The notes beneath the pieces are model-generated. The model ran no database searches. It was not told the origin of the DNA and saw only the letters and a list, made by a program, of their open reading frames with translations. Shown piece after piece: positions 17,073 through 25,108 of a stretch of DNA of 64,000 nt. The DNA comes from Xylocopilactobacillus apis (GTDB lineage Bacteria; Bacillota; Bacilli; Lactobacillales; Lactobacillaceae). The stretch is from assembly GCF_033095965.1 (NCBI RefSeq), contig NZ_AP026801.1, positions 496,001 through 560,000 on the forward strand, read 5' to 3'. The translations under genes were made by a program, and so were the position numbers. Every line of letters starts with the position of its first letter. Positions within the stretch are counted from its first letter, which is position 1.

Positions 17073-17774
17073 ATGAAATTTATTGAAGTTAAGGACATGG
17101 TGAAGGAATTTCGAACTGGGAAAAGTGTTATTAGAGCGCTAAACAATATTAGTTTTGGGATTGATCAAGGGTCGTTCAATGTGATCTTAGGACCAAGTGG
17201 GTCTGGCAAAACAACGATGTTAAATATGCTTGGCGGCATGGATACTTTAACTAGTGGTTCGATCAACATCGATGGGCAGAAAGTTTCAAGTTTAAACGAG
17301 TCTCAGCTCACTGATTATCGGCGTTACTACGTGGGTTTTGTTTTTCAATTTTATAACATTATTCCATCGCTCAACGTTTTTGAAAACGTGGATTTGGTAA
17401 AAAATTTAGGTGGATCTGATTTTGATCCGAAAGAGATTCTCGAATCTGTCGGTTTAAAAGACCGAATAAATAATTTTCCGCAAGATTTATCAGGTGGAGA
17501 GCTGCAAAGAGTTTCAATTGCCAGAGCAATTTGTAAGAATCCAAAAATTTTGCTTTGTGATGAACCAACAGGAGCGCTGGATACAAAAACGGGTCAAACA
17601 GTGTTACAGATATTATCTTCAATGGCAACTAAATATAAGAAAACTGTCATTGTTGTTACTCACAACTCGAAAATTGAAGCGATGGGTGACCAAGTCATCA
17701 AAATAAAGGACGGTAACTTAGAGGATGTTATTCAAAATAAAAATCCTAAAAAAACTACCGAAATTGAGTGGTGA
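17073..17774 (+). CDS. ABC transporter ATP-binding protein (MacB/LolD-type)
   Basis: A 233-residue ATPase with Walker A GPSGSGKTTMLNMLGG, Q-loop VGFVFQFYNIIPSLNVFENV, signature LSGGELQRVSIARAI and Walker B ILLCDEPTGALD, then the H-loop in VIVVTHNSK. I choose the ATG at 17073 because GGAGG at 17063-17067 is correctly placed for it. The in-frame ATG at 17055 lies upstream of that site. It pairs with the FtsX-type permease that begins six bases after its stop. Such pairs act in export or mechanotransmission, often in resistance to peptides. It is divergent from tetR and probably repressed by it. Confidence 0.92.
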   Translation: MKFIEVKDMVKEFRTGKSVIRALNNISFGIDQGSFNVILGPSGSGKTTMLNMLGGMDTLTSGSINIDGQKVSSLNESQLTDYRRYYVGFVFQFYNIIPSLNVFENVDLVKNLGGSDFDPKEILESVGLKDRINNFPQDLSGGELQRVSIARAICKNPKILLCDEPTGALDTKTGQTVLQILSSMATKYKKTVIVVTHNSKIEAMGDQVIKIKDGNLEDVIQNKNPKKTTEIEW

Positions 17775-17779
17775 AGATT

Positions 17780-20092
17780 ATGTTTAAAATTTTATTACAT
17801 AAAAACTTAAGAGATTTTAAAAGTAACTTTTCAGAATTTTTTTCAATCTTTATTCTTTCATTAATCAGCATTTTAGTTTTTGCAGGCTTGTATTCAGCAA
17901 GTAATGGAATGGAGCATGAATTTAATTCATGGGCTCAAAGCTCAAAGATGGCAGATGAATGGGTGACCGTAAAGGGAGCAAACTCTAATGACATTCATAA
18001 ATTACTCAAAAAGAAAAGCGTTAAAGATGTTCAAAAGCAGTACGTTTTTAATTCGTACACTGGTTCAACAGAATCAAAAAAGATGTTACAAACAGTCGTC
18101 ATTAACAATAATAAAATTTCTAAACCTGATATCGGATCGGGAAAGAAGATTTCTTTTCAAACAGAGGGAGTTTGGCTTGATCAGAAGTTTGCAAGATCAA
18201 ATAAATATCATGTTGGAGATTACATTGATTTAGATTCAGGGAATGGAGAAAAATCCTTTGAAATTAAAGGACTTATTGTTAGTCCAAATTATATTGGTTA
18301 TACCGGCCCCAATAATAATATAATTGCAGATCATAAAAGATATGGTTATGTGATAACTAATACCAGGACAATGTCGGTACCCAAAAATCAATTTAATCAA
18401 GTATTGGTTACTAAAAATAAGGGTTATTCAGGGAAAAGGTTAGAAAAAGATACCAGAAATGCTTTATCAACTAAAGTAATTTCTTTGGTCGATCGCAACA
18501 CTTTCAATAATGTATCTAAATTTATCAACAAATATAATAGCATTACAAAAATGGCTGTAATGTTTAGTCTGATATTATTCTTGTTAGTATTATTGGTAAC
18601 TCAAACAACGATTTCAAGATTGGTTAATAATCAAAGGAATATTATTGGGCTTTTTCGAGCACTAGGATTAAAGAAAAGATCCATAATTGCTCATTACAGT
18701 ATCTATGGAGTCATTACCACTTTTCTTGGTGGATTAGCCGGAGCCTTTTTAGGAATGGAATTCATTTCGAAACTAATTTTAAGTAAGCAAGAACCGCTTT
18801 TTGGAGTTCCTGTGTGGCAGGCGAGGATCAGTAATTTAACATGGATAATCCTCGGAGTCTTAGTTTTAATTAGTTTAATGGCATCGATTTGGAAAATAAT
18901 GCAAATCTTAAAAAATAAGACTGCTGAAATCCTACAGAAAGAAACGGTCACCAATTCTTCAAAAAATATTTTTGAATATTTTCCGAACTTTTGGAATAAT
19001 CTTCGTTGGAATTGGAAATGGGTTCTAAGAGATAAATCGAGGGCAAAATCAAAGGAATTGATTGGAGTGATTGGAATTGTTGGTTCTTTAATGCTTTTAA
19101 TTGCTAGTATTGGGATTGAGCAGTCTTTAAATAAAACTAATCATGATACTTATACAAATGTTTTCCAATATCAGACAGAGTTAAAAATTTCTCCTCTTAA
19201 ACATCAAGAATCCTTTAAAAATCTTAAAAATAAGTTAGGTGCTGATGATCAAGAAATTGAACAGACATCATTAAACATTCGAACATCGCAGGGAGAAGCT
19301 GTCACCTCAGGTAATATAATTTCAAAAGGGATCTATTTAAAACTACCGCTAGAAAGCAATCGAACCGTTAATCTTCAAGCTAAAAACGGGGTATATGTAA
19401 CTAATTTTGCAGCTAAAAAATTAAATATCAAAACTGGCGATAATGTCGAGATTAATAGCGCAGCGATGGTTAACAAAAAAATTGTTCCAATTTTGGGAAT
19501 TATTAAAATTAGTTCTCCACAAGGAATTTATTTAAGTAAAAATTATTGGGAAGATCTGAAACAGCCATTCGTTCCAACCTCTCTTTATACGACTCATAAC
19601 ATTAATAAATCGATTAAACATAATAAGTCTGTCGATCAGGTAAAAACTATCGACGAAAATTTAAATGACACCAATAAATTATTAGATTCATTTAAAAGCA
19701 TTATTGTTTTGTTAATCGTATTCTCACTATTTTTAAGTTGGTTTGTTTTATATAACTTAGGCATGCTTAACTTTACTGAAAGGTATCGTGAATATGCGAC
19801 GATGAGAGTATTAGGCTTTCGACTGAACGAGATTCGGTCAGTAATAATTAAAGATAATCTGTTGACTTGGTTGGAAGGAACCATTATTGGGATTCCTTTG
19901 GGATTGGCATTTTTGAAAGCTTATGTTTCGATTGCGAACAGTGATACAAGTGAATTTTTCTCATATATAAGTATCGGAGGGCTAGTGATTGCCGGTGGAA
20001 TTTTATTCGTTAATGTAGTATTAATTGCATGGTTAATTTCACATCACATCAAAAAAGTCGACATGGCTTCAGCGCTTAAAAGTGTGGATTAG
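17780..20092 (+). CDS. ABC transporter permease with two FtsX domains
   Basis: A permease of about 770 residues. One N-terminal membrane segment (SIFILSLISILVFAGLYS) is followed by a large extracytoplasmic region, then an FtsX four-helix core (MFSLILFLLVLLVTQTTISRL onward, residues about 255-375). A second half repeats this plan, ending with FSLFLSWFVLYNLGMLNF and the last helices. The gene uses ATG 17780 or the in-frame GTG at 17768, which overlaps the ATPase stop; I prefer the ATG because the protein then begins MFKILLHKNLRDFK. The two-domain MacB/FtsX layout is common in Gram-positive exporters of unknown cargo. It is TetR-linked, so efflux is a reasonable guess. Confidence 0.88.
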   Translation: MFKILLHKNLRDFKSNFSEFFSIFILSLISILVFAGLYSASNGMEHEFNSWAQSSKMADEWVTVKGANSNDIHKLLKKKSVKDVQKQYVFNSYTGSTESKKMLQTVVINNNKISKPDIGSGKKISFQTEGVWLDQKFARSNKYHVGDYIDLDSGNGEKSFEIKGLIVSPNYIGYTGPNNNIIADHKRYGYVITNTRTMSVPKNQFNQVLVTKNKGYSGKRLEKDTRNALSTKVISLVDRNTFNNVSKFINKYNSITKMAVMFSLILFLLVLLVTQTTISRLVNNQRNIIGLFRALGLKKRSIIAHYSIYGVITTFLGGLAGAFLGMEFISKLILSKQEPLFGVPVWQARISNLTWIILGVLVLISLMASIWKIMQILKNKTAEILQKETVTNSSKNIFEYFPNFWNNLRWNWKWVLRDKSRAKSKELIGVIGIVGSLMLLIASIGIEQSLNKTNHDTYTNVFQYQTELKISPLKHQESFKNLKNKLGADDQEIEQTSLNIRTSQGEAVTSGNIISKGIYLKLPLESNRTVNLQAKNGVYVTNFAAKKLNIKTGDNVEINSAAMVNKKIVPILGIIKISSPQGIYLSKNYWEDLKQPFVPTSLYTTHNINKSIKHNKSVDQVKTIDENLNDTNKLLDSFKSIIVLLIVFSLFLSWFVLYNLGMLNFTERYREYATMRVLGFRLNEIRSVIIKDNLLTWLEGTIIGIPLGLAFLKAYVSIANSDTSEFFSYISIGGLVIAGGILFVNVVLIAWLISHHIKKVDMASALKSVD

Positions 20093-20130
20093 CTCAATTT
20101 GTTACAATATGTTTAGAGAGGTATTTAAAG

Positions 20131-20385
20131 ATGACAGTTAAAAAAGTGACATTGAAGAATTTACAAAATAATTTCAACATATTTGCTGATGAAGTTGTTC
20201 AATACAATGATACTTTAATTATCACCCAACCAAATCAAAAAAATGTTGTGATGATTTCTGAATCAGAATACGATTCTTGGCAGGAGACCAATTATCTTTT
20301 AAATACAAAAGCCAATCGAGAAGCACTAAAAGAATCGATTGAAGAATTAAATAACAAAAATGTTCATTCTTTTAACCCTGATTAA
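20131..20385 (+). CDS. Phd/YefM-type antitoxin without a neighbouring toxin
   Basis: Eighty-four residues with the YefM plan: an N-terminal DNA-binding part (TLKNLQNNFNIFADEVV, then DTLIITQPNQKNVVMISESEYDSWQET) and the toxin-neutralising tail (YLLNTKANREALKESIEELN). YefM normally precedes a YoeB toxin gene, but here a terminator follows within a few bases and no toxin-like frame is seen on either side. It is 38 bases after the ABC permease gene with an AGAGAGG site. It may be an orphan, may be regulated with the exporter, or may act on a toxin elsewhere. Confidence 0.85.
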   Translation: MTVKKVTLKNLQNNFNIFADEVVQYNDTLIITQPNQKNVVMISESEYDSWQETNYLLNTKANREALKESIEELNNKNVHSFNPD

Positions 20386-20387
20386 AC

Positions 20388-20417
20388 AAAAATCCAGCTG
20401 TCAAAGGCTGGATTTTT
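20388..20417. terminator. Bidirectional terminator between yefM-like gene and histidine kinase
   Basis: Arms AAAATCCAGC (20389-20398) and GCTGGATTTTT (20407-20417) with an eight-base loop; A and T tracts on both sides serve the two convergent genes. Confidence 0.9.
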
Positions 20418-21732
20418 AAATTTCAAAAATAAAAGTGACGAGTCCGTCGCTGCCATTTTCGGCTGAGAGCTTACCGTTTAGTTTGTCGGCACAAGCCTTT
20501 GCAATAGCAAGTCCCATCCCAAAGCTGTTACTTTTACCTTCTCTTGATTGATCGACACGATAAAATCGTTCAAAGAGAGAGGATAGATCTTTCGAGGAAA
20601 TTGGCGACCCACTATTTTTGACTATAAAACTAGCTCCATTTGCACTTTTATTTAAAATTAATTTGATTAAACCACCTTTGGGAGTGTATTTCACGGCATT
20701 TTCTAATAGAGCTTGAAAAATTTGCTGAACTAAATCTTCATCCGTATTAACTGTTACCGTAGAATTAATTTGATTATCAATCTGAAGTTCTTTTTTAGTA
20801 ATAATGGCAGCCATTTGGTCAATTTCGCTCTCTAAGATTTTACTTAGATTCACTTCTTTATTTTGAATTGGAAGCTCACCGCTTTCAATGCGAGATAGTT
20901 TGAGCATTCGTTCAATGAGCTTCTCCATTCGTTTCGTCCCGTGCAAAATGTTATTAATCCATTTTTCTTGCGAGACAATCGTATTTTCAGGTTCAGAAAG
21001 TAAAACATCTACATTAGCATTGATAATAGAAACTGGGGTTTTCAGCTCATGTGAAGCATCGGCAATAAATCTCTGCTGACTCTCCCAAGTCTTTTTTACG
21101 GGTTTAAAGAACAGGTTTGTAAAGTAAAAGCTGAGGGCTAAGATCAACAATAAGGCAACGATTCCAACATAAAGGAATAATAATCCAGTTTTCTTAATTA
21201 ATTCTTGATTTGCAGTAATATCAAGACAGGATAGCATTAAAGAATTATGATCAACTTCTGTACTAACCGCGATTTGACCGTTTTCGTTGCTAAAATTAGG
21301 CTTAGAAGCGTTTGAAATCTGATATTTCCACGTATGGCCATTAACAACAACTTTTCCTTTGTTGTGACCGTCTTTTTTGACAGCAGCGACGATTTTTTTA
21401 TAATTATTTTTTTTAATAAAAGGAGCTAACATCTCTTTAATAGTACGATCTTTATTTAACTTTGCATTGAAAAAAATATTGTTGCTGTCCTCAACCACGG
21501 CTGATGATTCAAATGATGAAATCTCATTACTTTGAGTGTTTTCTTTTGGATCAGGTAAAGATCCTTGAATTGACGAAGTTGCTTGGCTCACGATAGATTC
21601 CATTGATTTGTCAATGAGCTTTTCTTGTTCATGCGAAAAAATTGTAAAAATAGAAATAAGAGCAGCCAAAAAAACAAGCGAGATTAGACTAATTTGAAGC
21701 AGTAAAATCTTCTTTTTAAAAGTTTTAAGCAT
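20416..21732 (-). CDS. Sensor histidine kinase (HisKA-HATPase_c)
   Basis: A 438-residue membrane kinase. TM1 is at about residues 9-32 and TM2 at about 183-205, framing an extracytoplasmic sensor region of about 150 residues rich in Ser, Asn and Lys. The phosphoacceptor His is H228 in ADASHELKTPVSIINAN. The N box is LLENAVKYTPKGG, and a G box is in NSFGMGLAIAKACADKL. It follows its response regulator with an 8-base overlap, so they are cotranslated. A small secreted protein gene precedes them on the same strand. The sensed signal is not evident. Confidence 0.94.
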   Translation of the reverse strand: MLKTFKKKILLLQISLISLVFLAALISIFTIFSHEQEKLIDKSMESIVSQATSSIQGSLPDPKENTQSNEISSFESSAVVEDSNNIFFNAKLNKDRTIKEMLAPFIKKNNYKKIVAAVKKDGHNKGKVVVNGHTWKYQISNASKPNFSNENGQIAVSTEVDHNSLMLSCLDITANQELIKKTGLLFLYVGIVALLLILALSFYFTNLFFKPVKKTWESQQRFIADASHELKTPVSIINANVDVLLSEPENTIVSQEKWINNILHGTKRMEKLIERMLKLSRIESGELPIQNKEVNLSKILESEIDQMAAIITKKELQIDNQINSTVTVNTDEDLVQQIFQALLENAVKYTPKGGLIKLILNKSANGASFIVKNSGSPISSKDLSSLFERFYRVDQSREGKSNSFGMGLAIAKACADKLNGKLSAENGSDGLVTFIFEI

Positions 21733-22408
21733 TATTGTTACCTGAATCTAAGAGATAGCCAGAGCCTCTGATTGTTTTAATAGAAACTGTGGATTTAAGT
21801 GATTTTAGTTTTTTGCGTAAAAAATACATTTGGATCTCAACATTATTATCAACAGCATCAGAATCGTAGCCCCATATTTTTTCGATCAAAAGTTCTTTTG
21901 AAGTCGCTATTGTTTTATTACGAATTAAAACTTCAATTACTTTAGCTTCTTTTGGAGATAGAGTGACTTCATTTTCTTGGCAGTTAAGTTCATGAGTATG
22001 AGGATTAAAAGTTAAGTCGCCAAAATGAAGTCCTTGAACCTCAAGGCTTTGTGGTCGCCGCTCGATAGCTCTAATTCTTGCCAGTAATTCGTCAACATGA
22101 AAAGGTTTAGTTATATAATCGTCTGCACCGCTATCCAGTCCCACAATTTTATCTTCAGTTTGTCCTTTAGCTGTAAGCATAATTATGGGGACCGAAATTT
22201 TATTTTTACGAATTTCTTTTAGAATCTCGATTCCATCAATTTTGGGAAGCATGATATCTAAGATAATTAAGTCATAAATTGCACTTAGGGCACAATCTCG
22301 CCCATCTTCACCATCGTAGACAACATCAACTAAATAACTATTTCTTTTTAGTACTTCTGCAACTGCATCAGCAATCGCAGCTTCATCTTCTATTATTAAA
22401 ATTCTCAT
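21725..22408 (-). CDS. OmpR/PhoB family response regulator
   Basis: A 227-residue regulator. The receiver domain has the acidic pair at E7/D8, phosphoacceptor D51 in LIILDIMLPKIDG, Thr/Ala in IIMLTAKGQ and the Lys in YITKPFHVDELLARI. The winged-helix DNA-binding domain spans about residues 125-222 (LTFNPHTHELNCQENEVTL, then VDNNVEIQMYFLRKKLK and IKTIRGSGYLL). It overlaps the kinase gene by eight bases and lies 48 bases after the small secreted-protein gene. Likely targets include its own operon. Confidence 0.95.
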   Translation of the reverse strand: MRILIIEDEAAIADAVAEVLKRNSYLVDVVYDGEDGRDCALSAIYDLIILDIMLPKIDGIEILKEIRKNKISVPIIMLTAKGQTEDKIVGLDSGADDYITKPFHVDELLARIRAIERRPQSLEVQGLHFGDLTFNPHTHELNCQENEVTLSPKEAKVIEVLIRNKTIATSKELLIEKIWGYDSDAVDNNVEIQMYFLRKKLKSLKSTVSIKTIRGSGYLLDSGNNNA

Positions 22409-22456
22409 TTTATTACCGTTATCAAAAAGCAGGGAACAAATCCCTGCTATTATTTA

Positions 22457-22849
22457 CTATTTGAAATTTTTTTCATATCCCTTTGGAATTGACTCACTCC
22501 AATTTTTTCCACCATCAACTGAATAAAGAGTTTTGCCTTTTTCCTCTTTAACACTGAGGCTAGAGCTCTCTTTGACTTCACTAGAATCTTCAGGCTCTTT
22601 TGGAGCTTCGCCATTTCCAACGCTAATAGAAGTAACACCATTTTTATCTTTTGAGTAGTGTGCTCCGTCAGGCAGTTCAGTGCTTTCGGTTTTCCCATTA
22701 TCAGTGCTGTATTTTACTTTACCGCTGTTATCAATAGATCCTTTTACATCTGTTAAATTACTAGCAGCGAAGACTGTTGCACCTCCGACCGAAAGTAAGG
22801 CGATAGAAAGAGTTAAGACAGCCATCTTTTTATTTTTAAAGTTCTTCAT
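22457..22849 (-). CDS. Small secreted protein with repeated Asp-box-like motif
   Basis: I start at 22849 because GGAGGA lies seven bases before this ATG; the upstream in-frame ATGs lack such a site. The product has about 130 residues. A signal peptide (KNKKMAVLTLSIALLSVGGATVFAAS) precedes a polar mature part. Two related units follow: GKVKYSTDNGKTESTELPDG and GKTLYSVDGGKNWSESIPKG. The second contains SVDGGKNW, the S-x-D-x-G-x-x-W pattern of Asp-box loops. Between them is a Ser/Glu-rich acidic stretch (about residues 73-92). It is the first gene on the strand before the response regulator and kinase. It could be a ligand, a sensor accessory or a target of the system; no family is recognised. 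Confidence 0.7.
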   Translation of the reverse strand: MKNFKNKKMAVLTLSIALLSVGGATVFAASNLTDVKGSIDNSGKVKYSTDNGKTESTELPDGAHYSKDKNGVTSISVGNGEAPKEPEDSSEVKESSSLSVKEEKGKTLYSVDGGKNWSESIPKGYEKNFK

Positions 22850-23161
22850 GTTTGGTTCCTCCATGTAATTTTTGTCAATTGTTTTCAACTGACGAGATAA
22901 ATATAAAGGAGAAACCTTTAGAAAAGCTTTAATAAGTCGACATTACCAAATATTTTTAAACTAGACAAGTTAAAAATACCATTATTAGAGGATTGAGAAT
23001 AGTATAGACAGCTGATCGATTAGTCAAAAAGTTCTTATATTTAGATTTTTGCGTAATTTTATATATATGGCATAAAAAGGGAAGAATATAAACTGAAAAA
23101 ATGTAAGTAAGCAGTTAAAAATGTCCTAAATTATGAAAATATAGAAAAGGAGAATTTAAAT
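22850..23161. other. Intergenic region upstream of the two-component operon
   Basis: About 310 bases without a gene. An inverted repeat TAAAGG (22904-22909) and CCTTTA (22915-22920) with a five-base loop lies 55 bases upstream of the secreted-protein start and is a possible regulator site. On the plus strand a GGAG site ends just before the small gene at 23162. Nothing else is recognised. Confidence 0.35.
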
Positions 23162-23413
23162 TTGTTGGAAGAAATAAATATATCAAAATTAAAACTAGAT
23201 GATCAAATCATATGTAGAGGAGAGGCAAAAAAAATAGGGGCTCGTGAAGCGTTACAGCTAAAACTCCGAGAAGGGATTAAACCACCCAAAATTAAAACAG
23301 CGAAAACTAAAATGAAAGATGGTGAACTTGCTGATCAAATTAAGAAATTTACTGGATTAAAAGAGCATAAATTTAAACCGATAAACTACAAAATAAAGTA
23401 TTTTCCACGATGA
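23162..23413 (+). CDS. Small basic hypothetical protein
   Basis: An 83-residue frame starting TTG after AAAGGAGA. It is Lys-rich, with no membrane segment (for example EALQLKLREGIKPPKIKTAK). Near the end is IKKFTGLKEHKFKP, which resembles the IxxFTGLKxxEI tail of the Rpn-family gene about 1 kb downstream. Its stop overlaps the ATG of the next frame as ATGA. I do not recognise a family. It lies in a patch where the next two genes are broken, so it may itself be a remnant. Confidence 0.45.
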   Translation: MLEEINISKLKLDDQIICRGEAKKIGAREALQLKLREGIKPPKIKTAKTKMKDGELADQIKKFTGLKEHKFKPINYKIKYFPR

Positions 23414-23729
23414 TTAATGATCTTAATGAACCAACGGAAAATTACGATGCAACAGATAATAAGTGGCGTGAGGGTGGACAGGAAGTGATCATGATCCCTT
23501 GGGTGACGTCCTCACGGCTGCTGAAATTCAGCAAGCTTCAGCAAATCTGACTAAGACAACGACTTATGTTTGGGATCAGCGTGGAATAGTGTTGTTAGAA
23601 GCACTGCCAGCTATTGATTTTGGAACGTGTCGAGGATCAGAACGCATTCATAACTACAAGAGTGACGATCACCAGTTTAAGGTTACTGACAACCGCAACA
23701 GGCGTAAGAAAAAGAAGTGGCGGATCTAA
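23410..23729 (+). pseudogene. Frameshifted small gene of unknown family
   Basis: From the ATG at 23410 the frame reads MINDLNEPTENYDATDNKW and then REGGQEVIMIP, ending out of phase around 23550. From about 23480 another frame continues DHDPLGDVLTAAEIQQAS, then TTTYVWDQRGIVLLEALPAIDF, and ends in a basic RKKKKWRI at 23729. The two halves look like one protein of about 105 residues split by a frameshift near 23470-23495. The start is coupled (ATGA) to the preceding small gene. The function is not recognised. The second half could alternatively be a separate gene starting at an internal TTG or ATG. Confidence 0.45.
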
Positions 23730-23858
23730 GGGTCAGACTCTTTTTTTGTTTTAAAAGGAAAAATTTAGTACAATTAAACAATAATTTGATGAATTTAAGA
23801 ATTGGATCTCGTTTGCGTAATCTTTTATATAAGCCTAAAAAAGGAAGGATATATATAA

Positions 23859-24746
23859 TTGCGCAAAAGAGAAATTTTACCATCAAATGATTTATTATTT
23901 AAAAAATTATTTGCCTCACCCAAGAACCGTCATATTTTAATCGGCTTCATTCATGATATGATCGGTTTAAACGTTGTAGATGTAATAATCGAAAATCCAT
24001 ATAATATTAGAACCTTTAAAGTGACGGAAGATCAGCAGGAATTCTTAGAAACAGAGGTTGATGTATTAGCCCGGCTTGATGACGGAAGTCTGGTAACCAT
24101 CGAACTGCAGGTAAGAAGAGAAGCGCATTTTATCGAACGTTCACTGCATTACCTGTCATAGAAATATGTGTCGAATTATGCGAGAAGAGATCTAGAGAAA
24201 TTAAAGGATGATATTAAAGAGGATAAATATGGGTCATTGAGACCAGTGTATGGGATTAACATCGTGTACTTTGATTTATTTAAAGAAGACGACAAAGCGT
24301 ATCATCGATTTACGATGTATGATGTAAAGAATAAAATAGAGTTAAAGAATGAAGATGGCTTACCGCTGTTGAGTGTGATATATTTTGATTTAACAAAGCC
24401 CCGAGACACGCTTGAAGGAGAGATGCCGTATTGGTACGATTATCTAAAGAGCAATAAAAGGGTCGAAGAAGCACCGGAGTACCTGCAGGATGCATATAAA
24501 GTAACAAGTTATGAAAATTTAGAGATGGAGGAACGAGAGATGTTGGATGCCGTAGAGAGAGCGAGATCAAAGCTGGATGCACAGATGTTGTATGCCGAAG
24601 AAGAAGGCAGAAAAAGAGGCGAAGAGCAAGGCGTTAAGCAAAATAAAATTGAGACTGCAAGGAAGATGCTTAAAGCGGGAGAAACTATAGATAGAATTCA
24701 TAGATTCACTGGATTAAAGATTGATGAAATTAAAGACTTGGAATAA
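23859..24746 (+). pseudogene. Rpn/PD-(D/E)XK nuclease family transposase-like gene, in-frame stop
   Basis: Begins at a TTG after AAGGAAGG and reads ILPSNDLLFKKLFASPKNR, then TEVDVLARLDDGSLVTIELQ, the PD-(D/E)XK core of Rpn/YhgA-like recombination-promoting nucleases. A TAG at 24159-24161 interrupts after RSLHYLS, and the same frame continues at once as KYVSNYARRDLEKLKDD to a normal C-terminus with a Lys/Glu-rich coiled-coil tail (EEGRKRGEEQGVKQNK). A single base change of CAG to TAG explains the stop. The restored protein has about 295 residues, normal for the family. A separate start at GTG 24168 is possible but would lack the catalytic core. Confidence 0.85.
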
Positions 24747-24797
24747 CACTTTTAATGCCAATTTTATAAAATGTTGGATAAATATTCACAAAATTTG

Positions 24798-24827
24798 TTG
24801 ACATTTGTCTACTACATGGATTACACT
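24798..24827 (+). promoter_or_regulatory. Probable ldhD promoter
   Basis: TTGACA at 24798-24803 and TACACT at 24822-24827, spaced by 18 bases, about 280 bases upstream of the ldhD start. No comparable promoter can fit between the terminator at 25054-25090 and the ldhD ATG at 25109. Confidence 0.55.
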
Positions 24828-24833
24828 ACGTTT

Positions 24834-25090
24834 ATTCAATGAAATCGGGAGTAGATTATTGGTAAATATTAATAAACTGCGACAATTGAATAATTATTTA
24901 TACTTTCGTTTATTTTGTTAGTGTTTGTACTTATTATTTAATAGGTGCAAATACTAAGTCACAAGTGTTTACACCTGTTGGAACGAAAGTTTATTTTCAT
25001 GAGTAAATAAGCCTAACAGGTCTGAAATCTGTTAGGAACTAAAAAATATTATTAAACCTAACGGATTTATAAAATCAGTTAGGTTTTTTT
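24834..25090 (+). promoter_or_regulatory. Structured ldhD leader ending in a terminator with exchangeable arms
   Basis: Gene-free region. Hairpin A pairs CCTAACAG (25012-25019) with CTGTTAGG (25029-25036). Hairpin B pairs AAACCTAAC (25054-25062) with GTTAGGTTT (25078-25086) and is followed by a T run, so it is an intrinsic terminator. CCTAAC and GTTAGG occur in both, so the second arm of A can pair with the first arm of B and free the terminator. A further AGGTG/CACCT pair lies upstream, around 24943-24978. The layout fits an attenuator or riboswitch of no family I recognise; no T-box motif is present. Confidence 0.5.
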
Positions 25091-25108
25091 GTTAGAAGGA
25101 GGAATTGA

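Noticed and set aside
22450-22698. Basic minus-strand frame overlapping the secreted protein gene
   Set aside because: It is an alternative frame of the gene with the signal peptide and clear ribosome binding site.
24168-24746. Second part of the Rpn gene as an independent gene
   Set aside because: It is in the same frame as the first part, directly after a TAG, has no ribosome binding site and lacks the nuclease core; a broken single gene is simpler.
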